Assembly (NCBI GenBank): GCA_026397725.1
Contig: JAPLUI010000296.1
Location: 1-37,735, forward strand
Source: Verrucomicrobiota bacterium
GTDB lineage: Bacteria; Verrucomicrobiota; Verrucomicrobiia; Verrucomicrobiales; Akkermansiaceae
Direction of reading: 5' to 3'
Length of the DNA: 37,735 nucleotides
The notes under the pieces are model-generated. The model was not told the origin of the DNA. It saw nothing but the letters and a program-made list of their open reading frames with translations, and searched no databases. The translations under genes and the position numbers were made by a program. Positions 24,631 to 33,165 of the stretch are shown here, one piece after another (position 1 is the first letter of the stretch; the number at the start of each line of letters is the position of its first letter).

Positions 24631-25773
24631 TCAGGCTGATCGCCTAACCGTTTCCCAGCGGCCGGTCCTGGCGGATTTCAGGACGGCGTCGGTGACGTAA
24701 TCGGTGGCCAGGCCGTCGCGGAAGGTCGGTGCCGCCGACGTGCCGGATTGCAGCCCCTGGATGAAATCAGCGGCCTGATGCACGAAGCTGTGTTCGTAGC
24801 CGATCTGCAAACCGGGGACCCACCACTTGTCCATGTAGGGATGGTCGCTGTCGGTGACGTGGATGGAGCGCCACCCGCGCAGGCGGCCTTCGTCGCGGTG
24901 CTCGAAGTATTGCAGGCGGTGCAGGTCGTGCAGGTCCCAAGCGATCGAGGCATGCTCGCCATTGATTTCAAACGTGTAGAGCGCCTTGTGGCCGCGGGCG
25001 TAGCGCGTCGCCTCGAAGTTCGCCAGCGAGCCGTTGGCAAAGCGGGCCAGAAACAGGCTCGCATCGTCAATGCGGACCGCCTCCACCTTGCCTGTTAGAG
25101 TGTGCTGGCGCTCCTTGATGAAGGTCTCGGTGGTGGCCGTGACCTTGTCGATCGGGCCGTTGAGCCACAGCGCGGTATCGATGCAATGGGCGAGCAGGTC
25201 ACCGGTGACGCCGCTGCCGGCGACCTTGGCGTCGAGTCGCCACAACCCGGCACCGCCCTGCGGCAGGTCCTTGGAGATGGTCCAATCCTGCAGGAACTTC
25301 GCACGGTAATGGAAGATCCGGCCGAGCTTGCCCTCGTCGATGAGTTGCTTGGCGAGCGTGACGGCGGGCACCCGCCGGTAGTTGTACCAAACCATGTTAG
25401 GGACCTTCGCATGTTCCACGGCGGCGACCATTTTGAGCGCCTCGGTGGCATTCATGGCGAGTGGTTTTTCGCACAGGATCATCTTGCCGGCCTTGGCGGC
25501 GGCGATGGCGATGGGCGCATGCACGTCGTTGGGCGCGGCGATGTCGATCACGTCGATGTCGTCACGCGCGATGAGCTTGCGCCAGTCGGTCTCGATGGAA
25601 TCGAAGCCCCATTTTGCGGCGAACGCCCGGGCGTTGGCCGCGTCGCGGCCGCAGATGGCCTTGAGCACCGGTTGGCATTCGAGGTTGAAGAAATTGCCGA
25701 CCTTGCGGAAGGCATTGGCGTGGGCGCGGCCCATGAAGCCATAGCCGACCATGCCGATATTGAGTGTTTTCAT
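24631..25773 (-). CDS. Gfo/Idh/MocA family oxidoreductase
   Basis: 380 residues, no signal peptide, so cytoplasmic. The NAD(P) Rossmann motif is IGMVGYGFMGRAHANAF, followed by DVIDIAAPNDVHAPIA and the CEKPLAMN catalytic lysine motif. The C-terminal domain includes GGAGLWRLDAKVAGSG and DLLAHCIDTALWL with substrate-site Asp/His. It resembles inositol or other sugar dehydrogenases. It sits between a TIM-barrel isomerase (22 nt upstream) and the cupin, consistent with a catabolic pathway of oxidation then isomerisation. Confidence 0.92.
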   Translation of the reverse strand: MKTLNIGMVGYGFMGRAHANAFRKVGNFFNLECQPVLKAICGRDAANARAFAAKWGFDSIETDWRKLIARDDIDVIDIAAPNDVHAPIAIAAAKAGKMILCEKPLAMNATEALKMVAAVEHAKVPNMVWYNYRRVPAVTLAKQLIDEGKLGRIFHYRAKFLQDWTISKDLPQGGAGLWRLDAKVAGSGVTGDLLAHCIDTALWLNGPIDKVTATTETFIKERQHTLTGKVEAVRIDDASLFLARFANGSLANFEATRYARGHKALYTFEINGEHASIAWDLHDLHRLQYFEHRDEGRLRGWRSIHVTDSDHPYMDKWWVPGLQIGYEHSFVHQAADFIQGLQSGTSAAPTFRDGLATDYVTDAVLKSARTGRWETVRRSA

Positions 25774-25795
25774 GCGGTGGATGATGGCAGGTGGT

Positions 25796-26836
25796 TCAGG
25801 CGCTCCAGCCGTGGGCCTCGCGCACCCGGAGCATGGCGGATAGAATGTTGGTCCAGGTGTCCGGCTGCATCATCACCTCGTTGGGAAACATGCAGCCGTC
25901 CCAACAAATGTGCTTGATCGTGCGCGTCACTTGGCCGGCGTCGTCGCGCAGCCAATAGCCGGCGTCGCGAGCGATGTCGAGTTTGCCGTTCGGGTCGTTG
26001 GCCAGGCAATGGCGGCCGGTTTTGTCGTGGGTGCCGCTGCCCTTGACGGTGGCGTCATTCTGCGCGACGTGGAAATCCAGCGTCCACGGGCGCAACACGC
26101 GGGTCATTTCCTGCAACGCGGCGGCCCAGGCGTCCGGCTCCCAGTTGAAGTTCTCCGGCACCAGGCGGTGCTCCGGCGCGTTGTAGCCGAGCGCAAAGAG
26201 CAGGGTGTGCGCCATGTCCGCCTGAAAGCCCAGCGTCGCGGGGCACGCGACCTCCTCAAGCAGTTGCAGCAGGTACTTCCAACTGTGCATGCCGCCCCAA
26301 CAAATCTCACCCTCGGCGGCGAGTTGCTCGCCGTGGTCCGCCGCGACCTTGGCCGCTTCCCTGAAGGTGGTGGCGATCTTCGTGGTGTTGCCGCTTGGGT
26401 CCGTGGCCCACTCGGCGGGGCCGCAGGCCGAGTCGATGCGCACCACGCCATGCGGGCGGATGCCGAGTTCGCGCAGCTTGGCGCCGATCCGGCAGGCCTT
26501 GCGGACCTGCCCGACGAAATTCGCGCGGTCCTCGGCGCTGCCCATGGCGGAGCCGCCGCCGGTGGGCGGCCACACCGGGGCCACCAGCGAGCCAACGACA
26601 AAGCCCTTGGCCTGGATTTTGTCGGCGAGCGCCCTGATGGTGTCGTCGCTGCTGTCGATGGCGACATGCGGCTCGAACAGAAACAGGTCCACGCCATCGA
26701 ACCTGACGCCGTTGACCTCCGCGTTGGCGGTGAGGTCGAGCATGGTATCAAGGTCGATGCAGGGTTCGGCACCGGGGCTGCCTTTGCCGACAAGGCCCGG
26801 CCACATGGCATTGTGAAGTTTGGGGTAGTTGTTCAT
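25796..26836 (-). CDS. Sugar phosphate isomerase/epimerase family TIM-barrel protein
   Basis: 346 residues, first gene of the operon. A xylose-isomerase-like TIM barrel is indicated by VRFDGVDLFLFEPH, VVGSLVAPVWPP, GVVRIDSACGP, AAEGEICWGG (metal-ligand glutamate), LGFQADMAHTLL and LDFHVAQND. These Glu/Asp/His residues are placed as in the metal site of the AP-endonuclease-2 superfamily. Together with the oxidoreductase and cupin it most likely handles a keto- or uronic-type sugar. No leader peptide, cytoplasmic. Confidence 0.88.
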   Translation of the reverse strand: MNNYPKLHNAMWPGLVGKGSPGAEPCIDLDTMLDLTANAEVNGVRFDGVDLFLFEPHVAIDSSDDTIRALADKIQAKGFVVGSLVAPVWPPTGGGSAMGSAEDRANFVGQVRKACRIGAKLRELGIRPHGVVRIDSACGPAEWATDPSGNTTKIATTFREAAKVAADHGEQLAAEGEICWGGMHSWKYLLQLLEEVACPATLGFQADMAHTLLFALGYNAPEHRLVPENFNWEPDAWAAALQEMTRVLRPWTLDFHVAQNDATVKGSGTHDKTGRHCLANDPNGKLDIARDAGYWLRDDAGQVTRTIKHICWDGCMFPNEVMMQPDTWTNILSAMLRVREAHGWSA

Positions 26837-27450
26837 AAAAGGTATTTCAGCGGATTGCGGGGACGTTCCTTGAAGCGGACTTCAAGAACCCTCACTACTG
26901 ATGAAACTCACGGGATTTTTCAACAATTTTTCATGCCTGCAGGCGACGGCGGGGGCAGGCCAAAAAATGTTGCGGAGCGGCGATCTCCGCAGCGCCCTCG
27001 ACCATGCGCGGCGGGCAATGGCAAGCGGATTGCCTCCACGCATTGGCTCCACATGAACCACGGCGGCTGGGCTGGGAACCCGCCGCTCCGTGAGACGCCC
27101 GCCCGCCAGTTGTCGGCATCCCGGGATCGTTCTGACTTTTTGGGTCAGGCACCCGGCGAAGGCGCTGGGTGCAGGCTCCGGTGAGAGTTGGAAGCGGTCC
27201 CGGACGCTCGGTTGGCAGGCGCGAACGGGACCCCGCGCTCCGTTGCGGTGTCACGGCGCACCCGCAGCGCGGCGACCGGAACAACCATCACGCGTGTTGT
27301 CTTCCAGTACGGCCGCCGCAGGTGCCGGCCGCCAGGTAACAATTCCGTTACGGTAATGTTTTTGCGGGGCGCCGGCGGCAAGCGGAAGTTCGCCAGGTGC
27401 AGCAGTGAAGCACCAACAACATCAACAACCAACATGAGAAAATCAAGACC
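26837..27450. promoter_or_regulatory. Divergent intergenic region with inverted repeats
   Basis: 614 bp between two divergent operons. It holds TGCGGAG-CGGCGAT-CTCCGCA (26971-26991), followed on the minus strand by a T-run, which could act as an attenuator for the isomerase operon. It also holds GTAAC-AATTCC-GTTAC (27336-27351) about 100 bp upstream of the PQQ-dehydrogenase start, a possible operator. No convincing coding frame is seen in either strand. Confidence 0.35.
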
Positions 27451-29631
27451 ATGAAAACAACAAGCACAACGCACCTTGGAGGCATACTGGCCGGAGTACT
27501 GGCGCTCACTTCGGGGGCCAACGGCGGCCAAAACGTCCTGCCATCCATCCCTAAGGGAACCATCTCGCTCAGTTTGAAGCCGATCGCGACGGGATTGTCC
27601 GCGCCGGACTACGCGATCAACGCGCCGGGCGATGCCAGCCGCCTGTTCGTGCTGGAGCAGAATGGGCAAGTATTGATCCTGCAAAATGGCAGTTTGCTGC
27701 CCACCCCTGCCCTCGACCTCCAGAGCCTGGTGGCGCCCCCGCTCGTCAGCACCAACGCCAACGACGAGCGCGGACTGCTCGGGCTGGCCTTCCATCCCGG
27801 GTTCAATACCGCCGGCAGCCCCGGTTATCACACGCTCTACACATACAATAGCCAACTGATTCCCGCATTGACTTCGCCGACTTATGTCGCTCCCAATGGA
27901 GCCTCTCAAGGTTACGCGAACGCCATCAACGAGTGGAAATTGAGCCCGACGAACCCCAACGTGATCGATCCCCTATCCAAACGCGAGATCATCTCATTCG
28001 GCAAGAACGCCAACAACCACAACGGCGGCACGATTGCGTTCGGCCCCGACGGCTATTTGTACCTCGGCCTTGGCGATGGCGGCAACGCCAACGACGTGGG
28101 TGCCAGTCATCTCGAACCGGGCGGCAACGCCCAAAACCTAAGCACCCCGCTGGGCAAGATGCTGCGCATCGACCCGCTGAACCCAACCCTGACCCCAGGC
28201 AGTCTGGACGCTATCAGCAGCAACGGACAGTACCGTATTCCCGCCACCAACCCGTTTCAGGGAGCGGGCCAGGTGCCCGAAATCTATGCTTATGGGTTTC
28301 GCAACCCATACCGCTTCGCCTTCGACAAACTGAATGGCCAACTGATCGTGGCGGACGTGGGCCAGGGCAACGTGGAGGAGATCGACCGGGTCGTCCTCGG
28401 CGGCAACTTCGGCTGGGCCATTAAAGAAGGGGACTTCCTGTTCAACCGGACACTTGCCACCGGAACCGTCGGGACCGTCGGGGTCCGCAGCCCGGGCAGT
28501 CCCGCTGGGCTGAGCGATCCGATCTCCGGCCCGGCGGGCACCCTCGTGTACGATCACGACGACGGCATCTCGATCACCGGCGGCTTCGTCTATCGCGGCA
28601 GCCTGATGCCCGAGTTGTACGGCAAATATGTCTTCGGCGACCTGGCCTTGCATGCCTCGCCGACGCGGACCGACGGCCGGCTTTTCTACGCCGACCTGAG
28701 CACCGGAGCGCTCACCGAGTTCCTGTTGCCCGAGTTTGCAGGGGGCATTTTGCCTAACGGCCTGACCGTGCATGGATTCGGCCAGGACGCCAACGGCGAA
28801 CTCTACGCGCTGGCCACCAACACCCCGTCCAGCGGAACCGGGGGGATCATCTATGCCCTCCAAAACGCGCCCGTCGTGTGGAACGGTCCGGCGCTGGCCT
28901 TCAGCAAAGCATCCGGGGCCGCCTGGACCCAGCCGCAAAATCAGGACCGCATCACCGAGAGTGTCTGGCTGACGCGGGCGAGTACCCAGGGGCTTTTCAA
29001 CCTCAAGACCGAGTCGTCATACACCCACAGCCTGAGCCCCGTCGGCACGGAATGGGCCTATGGCACCACCGCCAGTTATGCCTCGCTGACCTACCAGAAT
29101 TGGGAAACGTGGACCGGTGGCGCTGGCGGCGGCCCGCCCAGCACGGTTGACAAGGATGCGGTCGTCCATCTTATCAACGGCAACATCTACATTGACATCA
29201 AATTCACCTCGTGGGGCGGCGCCGGCGGTGGCTTCTCCTACGTCCGCTCGACTCCCCCGCTGACGGCGCTCGAAGCGTGGCGGCAGTTATACTTCAACCT
29301 CATCACCAATACGGGCGATGCTGCGGATGGTTTCGACTATGACCACGATGGTCTCGCCAACATTACGGAGTACGCCTTCGGCCTCAATCCGACACGGAGT
29401 GACTCGCTGGCCTTGCCGCAGCCCCGGTTGATAGCCGGCGTCTTCGGGGTCACCTTCACGCAGCCCGCCGGGGTGTCCGGCATCACCTATGGAGCGGAAT
29501 GGAGCACCACCCTGGCCGCCGCAAGCTGGACCGCCATTGCCGATACCGGAACCGGCAGCACCCATACCTTCAACGTCCCTGCCAACGGCAACCCGCGGAT
29601 GTTCATCAGATTAATTGTAACCACGCCATGA
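27451..29631 (+). CDS. Secreted PQQ-dependent sugar dehydrogenase-like (glucose/sorbosone dehydrogenase) protein
   Basis: 726 residues with a signal peptide (GGILAGVLALTSGANGG). Residues about 35-470 are a six-bladed beta-propeller of the GSDH type, recognisable by RLFVLEQNGQVLIL, NHNGGTIAFGPDGYLYLGLG, YAYGFRNPYRFAFD, VADVGQGNVEEID and GGNFGWAIKEGD. These enzymes oxidise sugars with PQQ in the periplasm. A beta domain of unknown type follows. The C-terminal about 120 residues have a calcium-loop-like YDHDGLANITEYAFGLNP and then a module shared almost identically with the next gene. The stop overlaps that gene's ATG (ATGA). Confidence 0.85.
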   Translation: MKTTSTTHLGGILAGVLALTSGANGGQNVLPSIPKGTISLSLKPIATGLSAPDYAINAPGDASRLFVLEQNGQVLILQNGSLLPTPALDLQSLVAPPLVSTNANDERGLLGLAFHPGFNTAGSPGYHTLYTYNSQLIPALTSPTYVAPNGASQGYANAINEWKLSPTNPNVIDPLSKREIISFGKNANNHNGGTIAFGPDGYLYLGLGDGGNANDVGASHLEPGGNAQNLSTPLGKMLRIDPLNPTLTPGSLDAISSNGQYRIPATNPFQGAGQVPEIYAYGFRNPYRFAFDKLNGQLIVADVGQGNVEEIDRVVLGGNFGWAIKEGDFLFNRTLATGTVGTVGVRSPGSPAGLSDPISGPAGTLVYDHDDGISITGGFVYRGSLMPELYGKYVFGDLALHASPTRTDGRLFYADLSTGALTEFLLPEFAGGILPNGLTVHGFGQDANGELYALATNTPSSGTGGIIYALQNAPVVWNGPALAFSKASGAAWTQPQNQDRITESVWLTRASTQGLFNLKTESSYTHSLSPVGTEWAYGTTASYASLTYQNWETWTGGAGGGPPSTVDKDAVVHLINGNIYIDIKFTSWGGAGGGFSYVRSTPPLTALEAWRQLYFNLITNTGDAADGFDYDHDGLANITEYAFGLNPTRSDSLALPQPRLIAGVFGVTFTQPAGVSGITYGAEWSTTLAAASWTAIADTGTGSTHTFNVPANGNPRMFIRLIVTTP
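29377..29596 (+). repeat. 220-bp near-identical C-terminal module, copy 1
   Basis: Matches 30741-30960 with no gaps. The stretch from 29410 onward differs from copy 2 at only about three positions, including silent sites. It encodes ALPQPRLIAGVFGVTFTQPA and on to VPANGNP. Near-identity at DNA level in otherwise unrelated neighbours implies recent duplication or gene conversion. Confidence 0.9.
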
Positions 29632-30995
29632 AATCAACCCTCTCCATCCTCGCCTCTCTGGTGCTTGCGCCCTGCGCATTCGCGACATTCCATGAGATGC
29701 AAATCGAACAGGTCATCGGGGGCATCGATGGCAACATTTCAGCGCAGGCCATCCAATTGCGGATGCGTGTGCTGGGGCAGAATCTGGTGAGCAACGCGCG
29801 GGTGCGAGCGTGGGATGCGGCGGGTGCCAATCCGGTGCTGGTGCTCGACATGACGACGAATGTGACCGGCAGCGCCGCGGGCTCGCGCGTGCTGCTGGCC
29901 ACGGCGGCCTTCACCACCGCGGTGCAGGCGATCACGCCGACATTCGCGCCGGATTTCACCATCACCACGCCGATCCCTGCGAGCTACCTCGCCGCGGGTC
30001 GGCTGACTTTCGAGAGCGACACCGGGACCATCCTCTGGTCACTCGCTTGGGGCGGTGCGGCCTATGCAGGCAGCAATACGGGTGCCATCACCAATGATGC
30101 CGATGGCAATTACGGCCCGCCTTTCGGTCAGACCTTGCCGACGAGCGGCCGCCAAGGGGTGCTGTTCACGGGTCTCGCCAGAGACCCGAGCACGACCAAC
30201 GCTGCAAACTACGCGCTGAGCGCCGTGCCCGCCACGGTGGTTGGAAACAGCGGCCCCAGCTATCTGTTAGGCACCCTGCAAAAAATCGTCGTCGAACAAC
30301 CCGCCGGCACCAATCTGGTTAATGGCGCGGCGAGCGTGGCCTTCGGCAGCGTCGCCCCCGGCAACTCCGGCAGCAAGAGCTTCACCATCCGGAACACGGG
30401 CAATGCCAATCTAACCGGGCTGGGGATCACCTTTGACGGCACCAATGCCGCTGACTTCACGGTCACCGCCAGTCCCACCGCTCCGATCGCGGGTCCGAAC
30501 GGCAGCACCACTTTCACCGTCCGTTTTGCTCCCGCGACCGCAGGCGCGAAGACCGCCGCATTGCACATCGCCAGCAATGATGCGACCGCAAACCCGTTCA
30601 ACCTCGCGCTCACCGGCACCGGACTGACCGCCCTGGAAGACTGGCGCCTCACCTGGTTCGGCACCACCTCCGACAGTGGCAACGCCGCCGATACCTTCGA
30701 CTTTGACAACGACGGCCTGGTGAATCTGATCGAGTTTGCTTTCGGCCTCAATCCGACACAGGGAAATTCGTTAGCCTTGCCGCAGCCCCGGTTGATAGCC
30801 GGCGTCTTCGGGGTCACCTTCACGCAGCCCGCCGGGGTGTCCGGCATCACCTATGGAGCGGAATGGAGCACCACCCTGGCCGCCGCAAGCTGGACCGCCA
30901 TTGCCGATACGGGGACTGGCAGCACCCATACCTTCAACGTCCCTGCCAACGGCAACCCGCAAATGTTCCTGAGGTATGCGCTGACCGCACCATGA
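29628..30995 (+). CDS. Secreted choice-of-anchor D (ASH/HYDIN-type) domain protein
   Basis: 455 residues from ATG 29628, overlapping the upstream stop. It begins with a signal peptide (LSILASLVLAPCAFA). Residues about 15-220 form an unassigned beta-rich domain. Residues about 225-325 form an ASH/HYDIN-like domain with FGSVAPGNSGSKSFTIRNTG and the FTVRFAPATAGAK motif, an immunoglobulin-like fold. A calcium-loop-like FDFDNDGLVNLIEFAFGLNP and the shared terminal module follow. Coupled translation with the PQQ-dehydrogenase-like gene suggests a joint surface or extracellular role, perhaps with the shared C-terminus as a sorting or adhesion signal. Confidence 0.8.
   Translation: MKSTLSILASLVLAPCAFATFHEMQIEQVIGGIDGNISAQAIQLRMRVLGQNLVSNARVRAWDAAGANPVLVLDMTTNVTGSAAGSRVLLATAAFTTAVQAITPTFAPDFTITTPIPASYLAAGRLTFESDTGTILWSLAWGGAAYAGSNTGAITNDADGNYGPPFGQTLPTSGRQGVLFTGLARDPSTTNAANYALSAVPATVVGNSGPSYLLGTLQKIVVEQPAGTNLVNGAASVAFGSVAPGNSGSKSFTIRNTGNANLTGLGITFDGTNAADFTVTASPTAPIAGPNGSTTFTVRFAPATAGAKTAALHIASNDATANPFNLALTGTGLTALEDWRLTWFGTTSDSGNAADTFDFDNDGLVNLIEFAFGLNPTQGNSLALPQPRLIAGVFGVTFTQPAGVSGITYGAEWSTTLAAASWTAIADTGTGSTHTFNVPANGNPQMFLRYALTAP
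30741..30960 (+). repeat. 220-bp near-identical C-terminal module, copy 2
   Basis: Second copy of the module at 29377-29596; see there. The sequences on both sides diverge sharply, including the preceding calcium-loop region. Confidence 0.9.
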
Positions 30996-31040
30996 GAGCA
31001 ACCCCTCATCGGCCGGGCCGGCCGCAACCAACGGCTGCAC

Positions 31041-32075
31041 TCAAAACCTCCCGTGCAGCGGCACCGGACGGGTCATCTGATGGTAATCCCATGCGTTGAG
31101 CAGTCGCTGGCGACCATAGAGGATGGCTTCGATCGAGCCCCGGCAACTCGTCCAGCAAGCGCGGCAATCGTTCGCACGATGACTCGCCAGCAAGCGGCTT
31201 TCGATCTCGCGCAGGTTGTCCGTGAGGAGGTTGCCGGCGGGGTGCTCCAAGCGGTCGATACAGAAGGATACCATGCCCCGGCAGTCGATGTTGCAGAGAT
31301 TGTGCCCGGCATGGCAGCGGCTGCGGTCAGTCCGGCCGGCGGCCGCCGAGAACCGCGCCAGATACCCGCGCAGGGCCACAAAGTGCCGGTGGCGCTGCTT
31401 CAACTCCAACAGCCGCCGGCTGAGATCACCTGCTGGCGCCCGCGATGGCTGGTTGCCGCGGCTATGGCTGTAAAGGGTGACCAGATAGGTGATGCCCAGG
31501 TCACGGCTAAGCTCAATGAGCGGCTCAACCTCGTCGAGGTTGTCGTCCACAATAACTGAAATCATGTGGACCCGCTGCTCGGGATGGGTGCGGGTCGCAT
31601 GCAGGATTTTCAAGGCTGCCACGCCCTGCTCGAAAGCACCCGGCTTGCCACGCTGGGCATCGTGCTTGTGCGGATCGGCGTAGTCGAGTGACACGCTGAT
31701 CTCGACCATCCCGGCCTGCCAGAGCTGGCGGGCCATCGCTGCGGTCACCAGGGAGCCGTTGGTGATCATCACGGGAAAATGATGAGGCCTCAAGGCGCGG
31801 ACGATCGGCACCAATTCCGGGTGCAGCATCGGTTCTCCGCCACCGATGGAAATGATCTGAGGGCCGATTTCATTGAGCTTGTTGGCAATGACTGCGGCTT
31901 CGGCTGCCGACAGCCGTCCTTTGTCACGGTAGGGTTCCTTCCAGAAGTCGCAAATGCCGCAACGGAAGTTGCAGTTGTATGAAATCTGCAGGTTCACATG
32001 CACCATGCGGCGGCGGAGGAAATTCCGCGCAAAGCGCAGTTTCTTGCCAAGGTCATTGGTGAGAACGGACCACAT
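31041..32075 (-). CDS. Radical SAM protein with C-terminal SPASM-like cysteines
   Basis: 344 residues. The radical SAM cluster motif is CNFRCGIC (C35, C39, C42), followed by IGGGEPMLHPE. The C-terminal region has several cysteines (CHAGHNLCNIDC, FCIDR, CRACWTSC) in a SPASM/twitch-like arrangement, expected to hold auxiliary Fe-S clusters. The N-terminal helix is basic (KKLRFARNFLRRR), possibly membrane-associated. It closes the operon with two larger radical SAM enzymes and a membrane protein. Families with this pattern modify peptides, lipids or sugars, and the substrate here is unknown. A short peptide frame lies just upstream. Confidence 0.88.
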   Translation of the reverse strand: MWSVLTNDLGKKLRFARNFLRRRMVHVNLQISYNCNFRCGICDFWKEPYRDKGRLSAAEAAVIANKLNEIGPQIISIGGGEPMLHPELVPIVRALRPHHFPVMITNGSLVTAAMARQLWQAGMVEISVSLDYADPHKHDAQRGKPGAFEQGVAALKILHATRTHPEQRVHMISVIVDDNLDEVEPLIELSRDLGITYLVTLYSHSRGNQPSRAPAGDLSRRLLELKQRHRHFVALRGYLARFSAAAGRTDRSRCHAGHNLCNIDCRGMVSFCIDRLEHPAGNLLTDNLREIESRLLASHRANDCRACWTSCRGSIEAILYGRQRLLNAWDYHQMTRPVPLHGRF

Positions 32076-32093
32076 GATGAGTACGGGTTTGCT

Positions 32094-32177
32094 TCATGTC
32101 ATAACGGGAGTGGGCGCACCACTGATGCCACCGAGCGGAACCACCGGGAACACGGATCTGCATATCATATATCTCAT
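32094..32177 (-). CDS. Possible 27-residue peptide between the membrane and radical SAM genes
   Basis: An ATG at 32177, 13 nt after the membrane-protein stop, opens a 27-codon frame (MRYMICRSVFPVVPLGGISG...). It ends 18 nt before the radical SAM gene. The tight spacing on both sides and a GGISG segment followed by a short tail would fit a peptide substrate of the SPASM-like enzyme. There is no strong ribosome-binding site and no comparison available. It could equally be chance spacer. Low confidence. Confidence 0.25.
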   Translation of the reverse strand: MRYMICRSVFPVVPLGGISGAPTPVMT

Positions 32178-32190
32178 CTCATCAGTGCTT

Positions 32191-33165
32191 TCAGTGGTTT
32201 GATGGGTCTCCCGCCCCTGGCCCCGGTTCCGCCAACAAGGTATGACGGAAAACCCACAGCACATAACCGACGGCAGCCACAAAGATCAGTTCGGTAACCT
32301 CCTCCCAGACCACATACCACAGCAGCTTGTCGGCAAACACGCCGGACAAGAACAGGCGCATGAAGCCAAAACCCAGCGGCCCCAGCGCCGCCGCAAACAG
32401 CACCTTGGCGAGTGGCACGGGATCGCTCCGCTTGAGCAGCATGACCAGCCACGAGGCGGTCATGAGCAGGATGGCCATGGCGGGACAATAGTAGTTCTCA
32501 AACAGTTGGGAGCTGGCCATCAGCGCGTAGTGCTCGGTTGCTCCCATCACGACGGCGTCGTATGAGACCAGCTTGATCCCGGCAGTGAACGGAATGACGG
32601 CGGCCATCAGGGTGGCCGGCAGCAGCATCTTGAACACCCGCTGCAACTTGCATGGCACGGCGGAGTACTTGATGCAGGTCTTGCAGAGGTTCATGGCCGC
32701 ACAGCGCTCCTTGGGCGCACTGAGCTTGAGCAGACGGCGGTCCACCCCATCGAGCACCGCCCAGGCGATGAAGGCAAAGCCCACGGCCATGCCGAAATTG
32801 TGGAAATACTCCCAGAGATCCGAGCACCCGCCGAAGCACAGATAGTTCACCGTGCAAGCATTCTCACCCAGCCAGAAGGCGCTCAAGCCGTGGCGCAAGG
32901 CGGCCAAATCCGGCTCGCGCCGCCGCCACAGCCAGACAATCCAGATGAACGCCAGCAGCATGTAAACCGGCTTCACGACGAAGCCGGCGGCAAACGCCAG
33001 CCATTGCTCAGCGGGGTTCATCTCACGGGTGGTCAAGGCGGCGCACTGGGCGACAACCAGGCCGCACGCATCCGCAGCCACCAATCGATACATCAGCACC
33101 GGCAGGATTCCGGCGCCAAGGATGGCCAGCCCGATCAGGCTCATGGATGGTAGCGGTTTGTTCAT
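32191..33165 (-). CDS. Seven-helix membrane protein with a cytoplasmic-loop cysteine cluster
   Basis: 324 residues from ATG 33165, which overlaps the upstream stop (ATGA). About seven hydrophobic helices are visible (near 9-29, 55-80, 118-140, 178-200, 228-245, 252-274, 282-306). The third loop carries C155, C161, C164 and C172 (C-x5-C-x2-C-x7-C), and another cluster lies at C104, C110 and C114 (CTVNYLCFGGC). These could bind a metal or Fe-S cluster. I do not recognise the family. In the operon it may supply electrons or membrane substrate to the radical SAM enzymes; this is inference. Confidence 0.75.
   Translation of the reverse strand: MNKPLPSMSLIGLAILGAGILPVLMYRLVAADACGLVVAQCAALTTREMNPAEQWLAFAAGFVVKPVYMLLAFIWIVWLWRRREPDLAALRHGLSAFWLGENACTVNYLCFGGCSDLWEYFHNFGMAVGFAFIAWAVLDGVDRRLLKLSAPKERCAAMNLCKTCIKYSAVPCKLQRVFKMLLPATLMAAVIPFTAGIKLVSYDAVVMGATEHYALMASSQLFENYYCPAMAILLMTASWLVMLLKRSDPVPLAKVLFAAALGPLGFGFMRLFLSGVFADKLLWYVVWEEVTELIFVAAVGYVLWVFRHTLLAEPGPGAGDPSNH

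Noticed and set aside
25910..27184. 424-codon plus-strand frame
   Set aside because: Antisense to the TIM-barrel isomerase and extends into the intergenic region without protein-like features.
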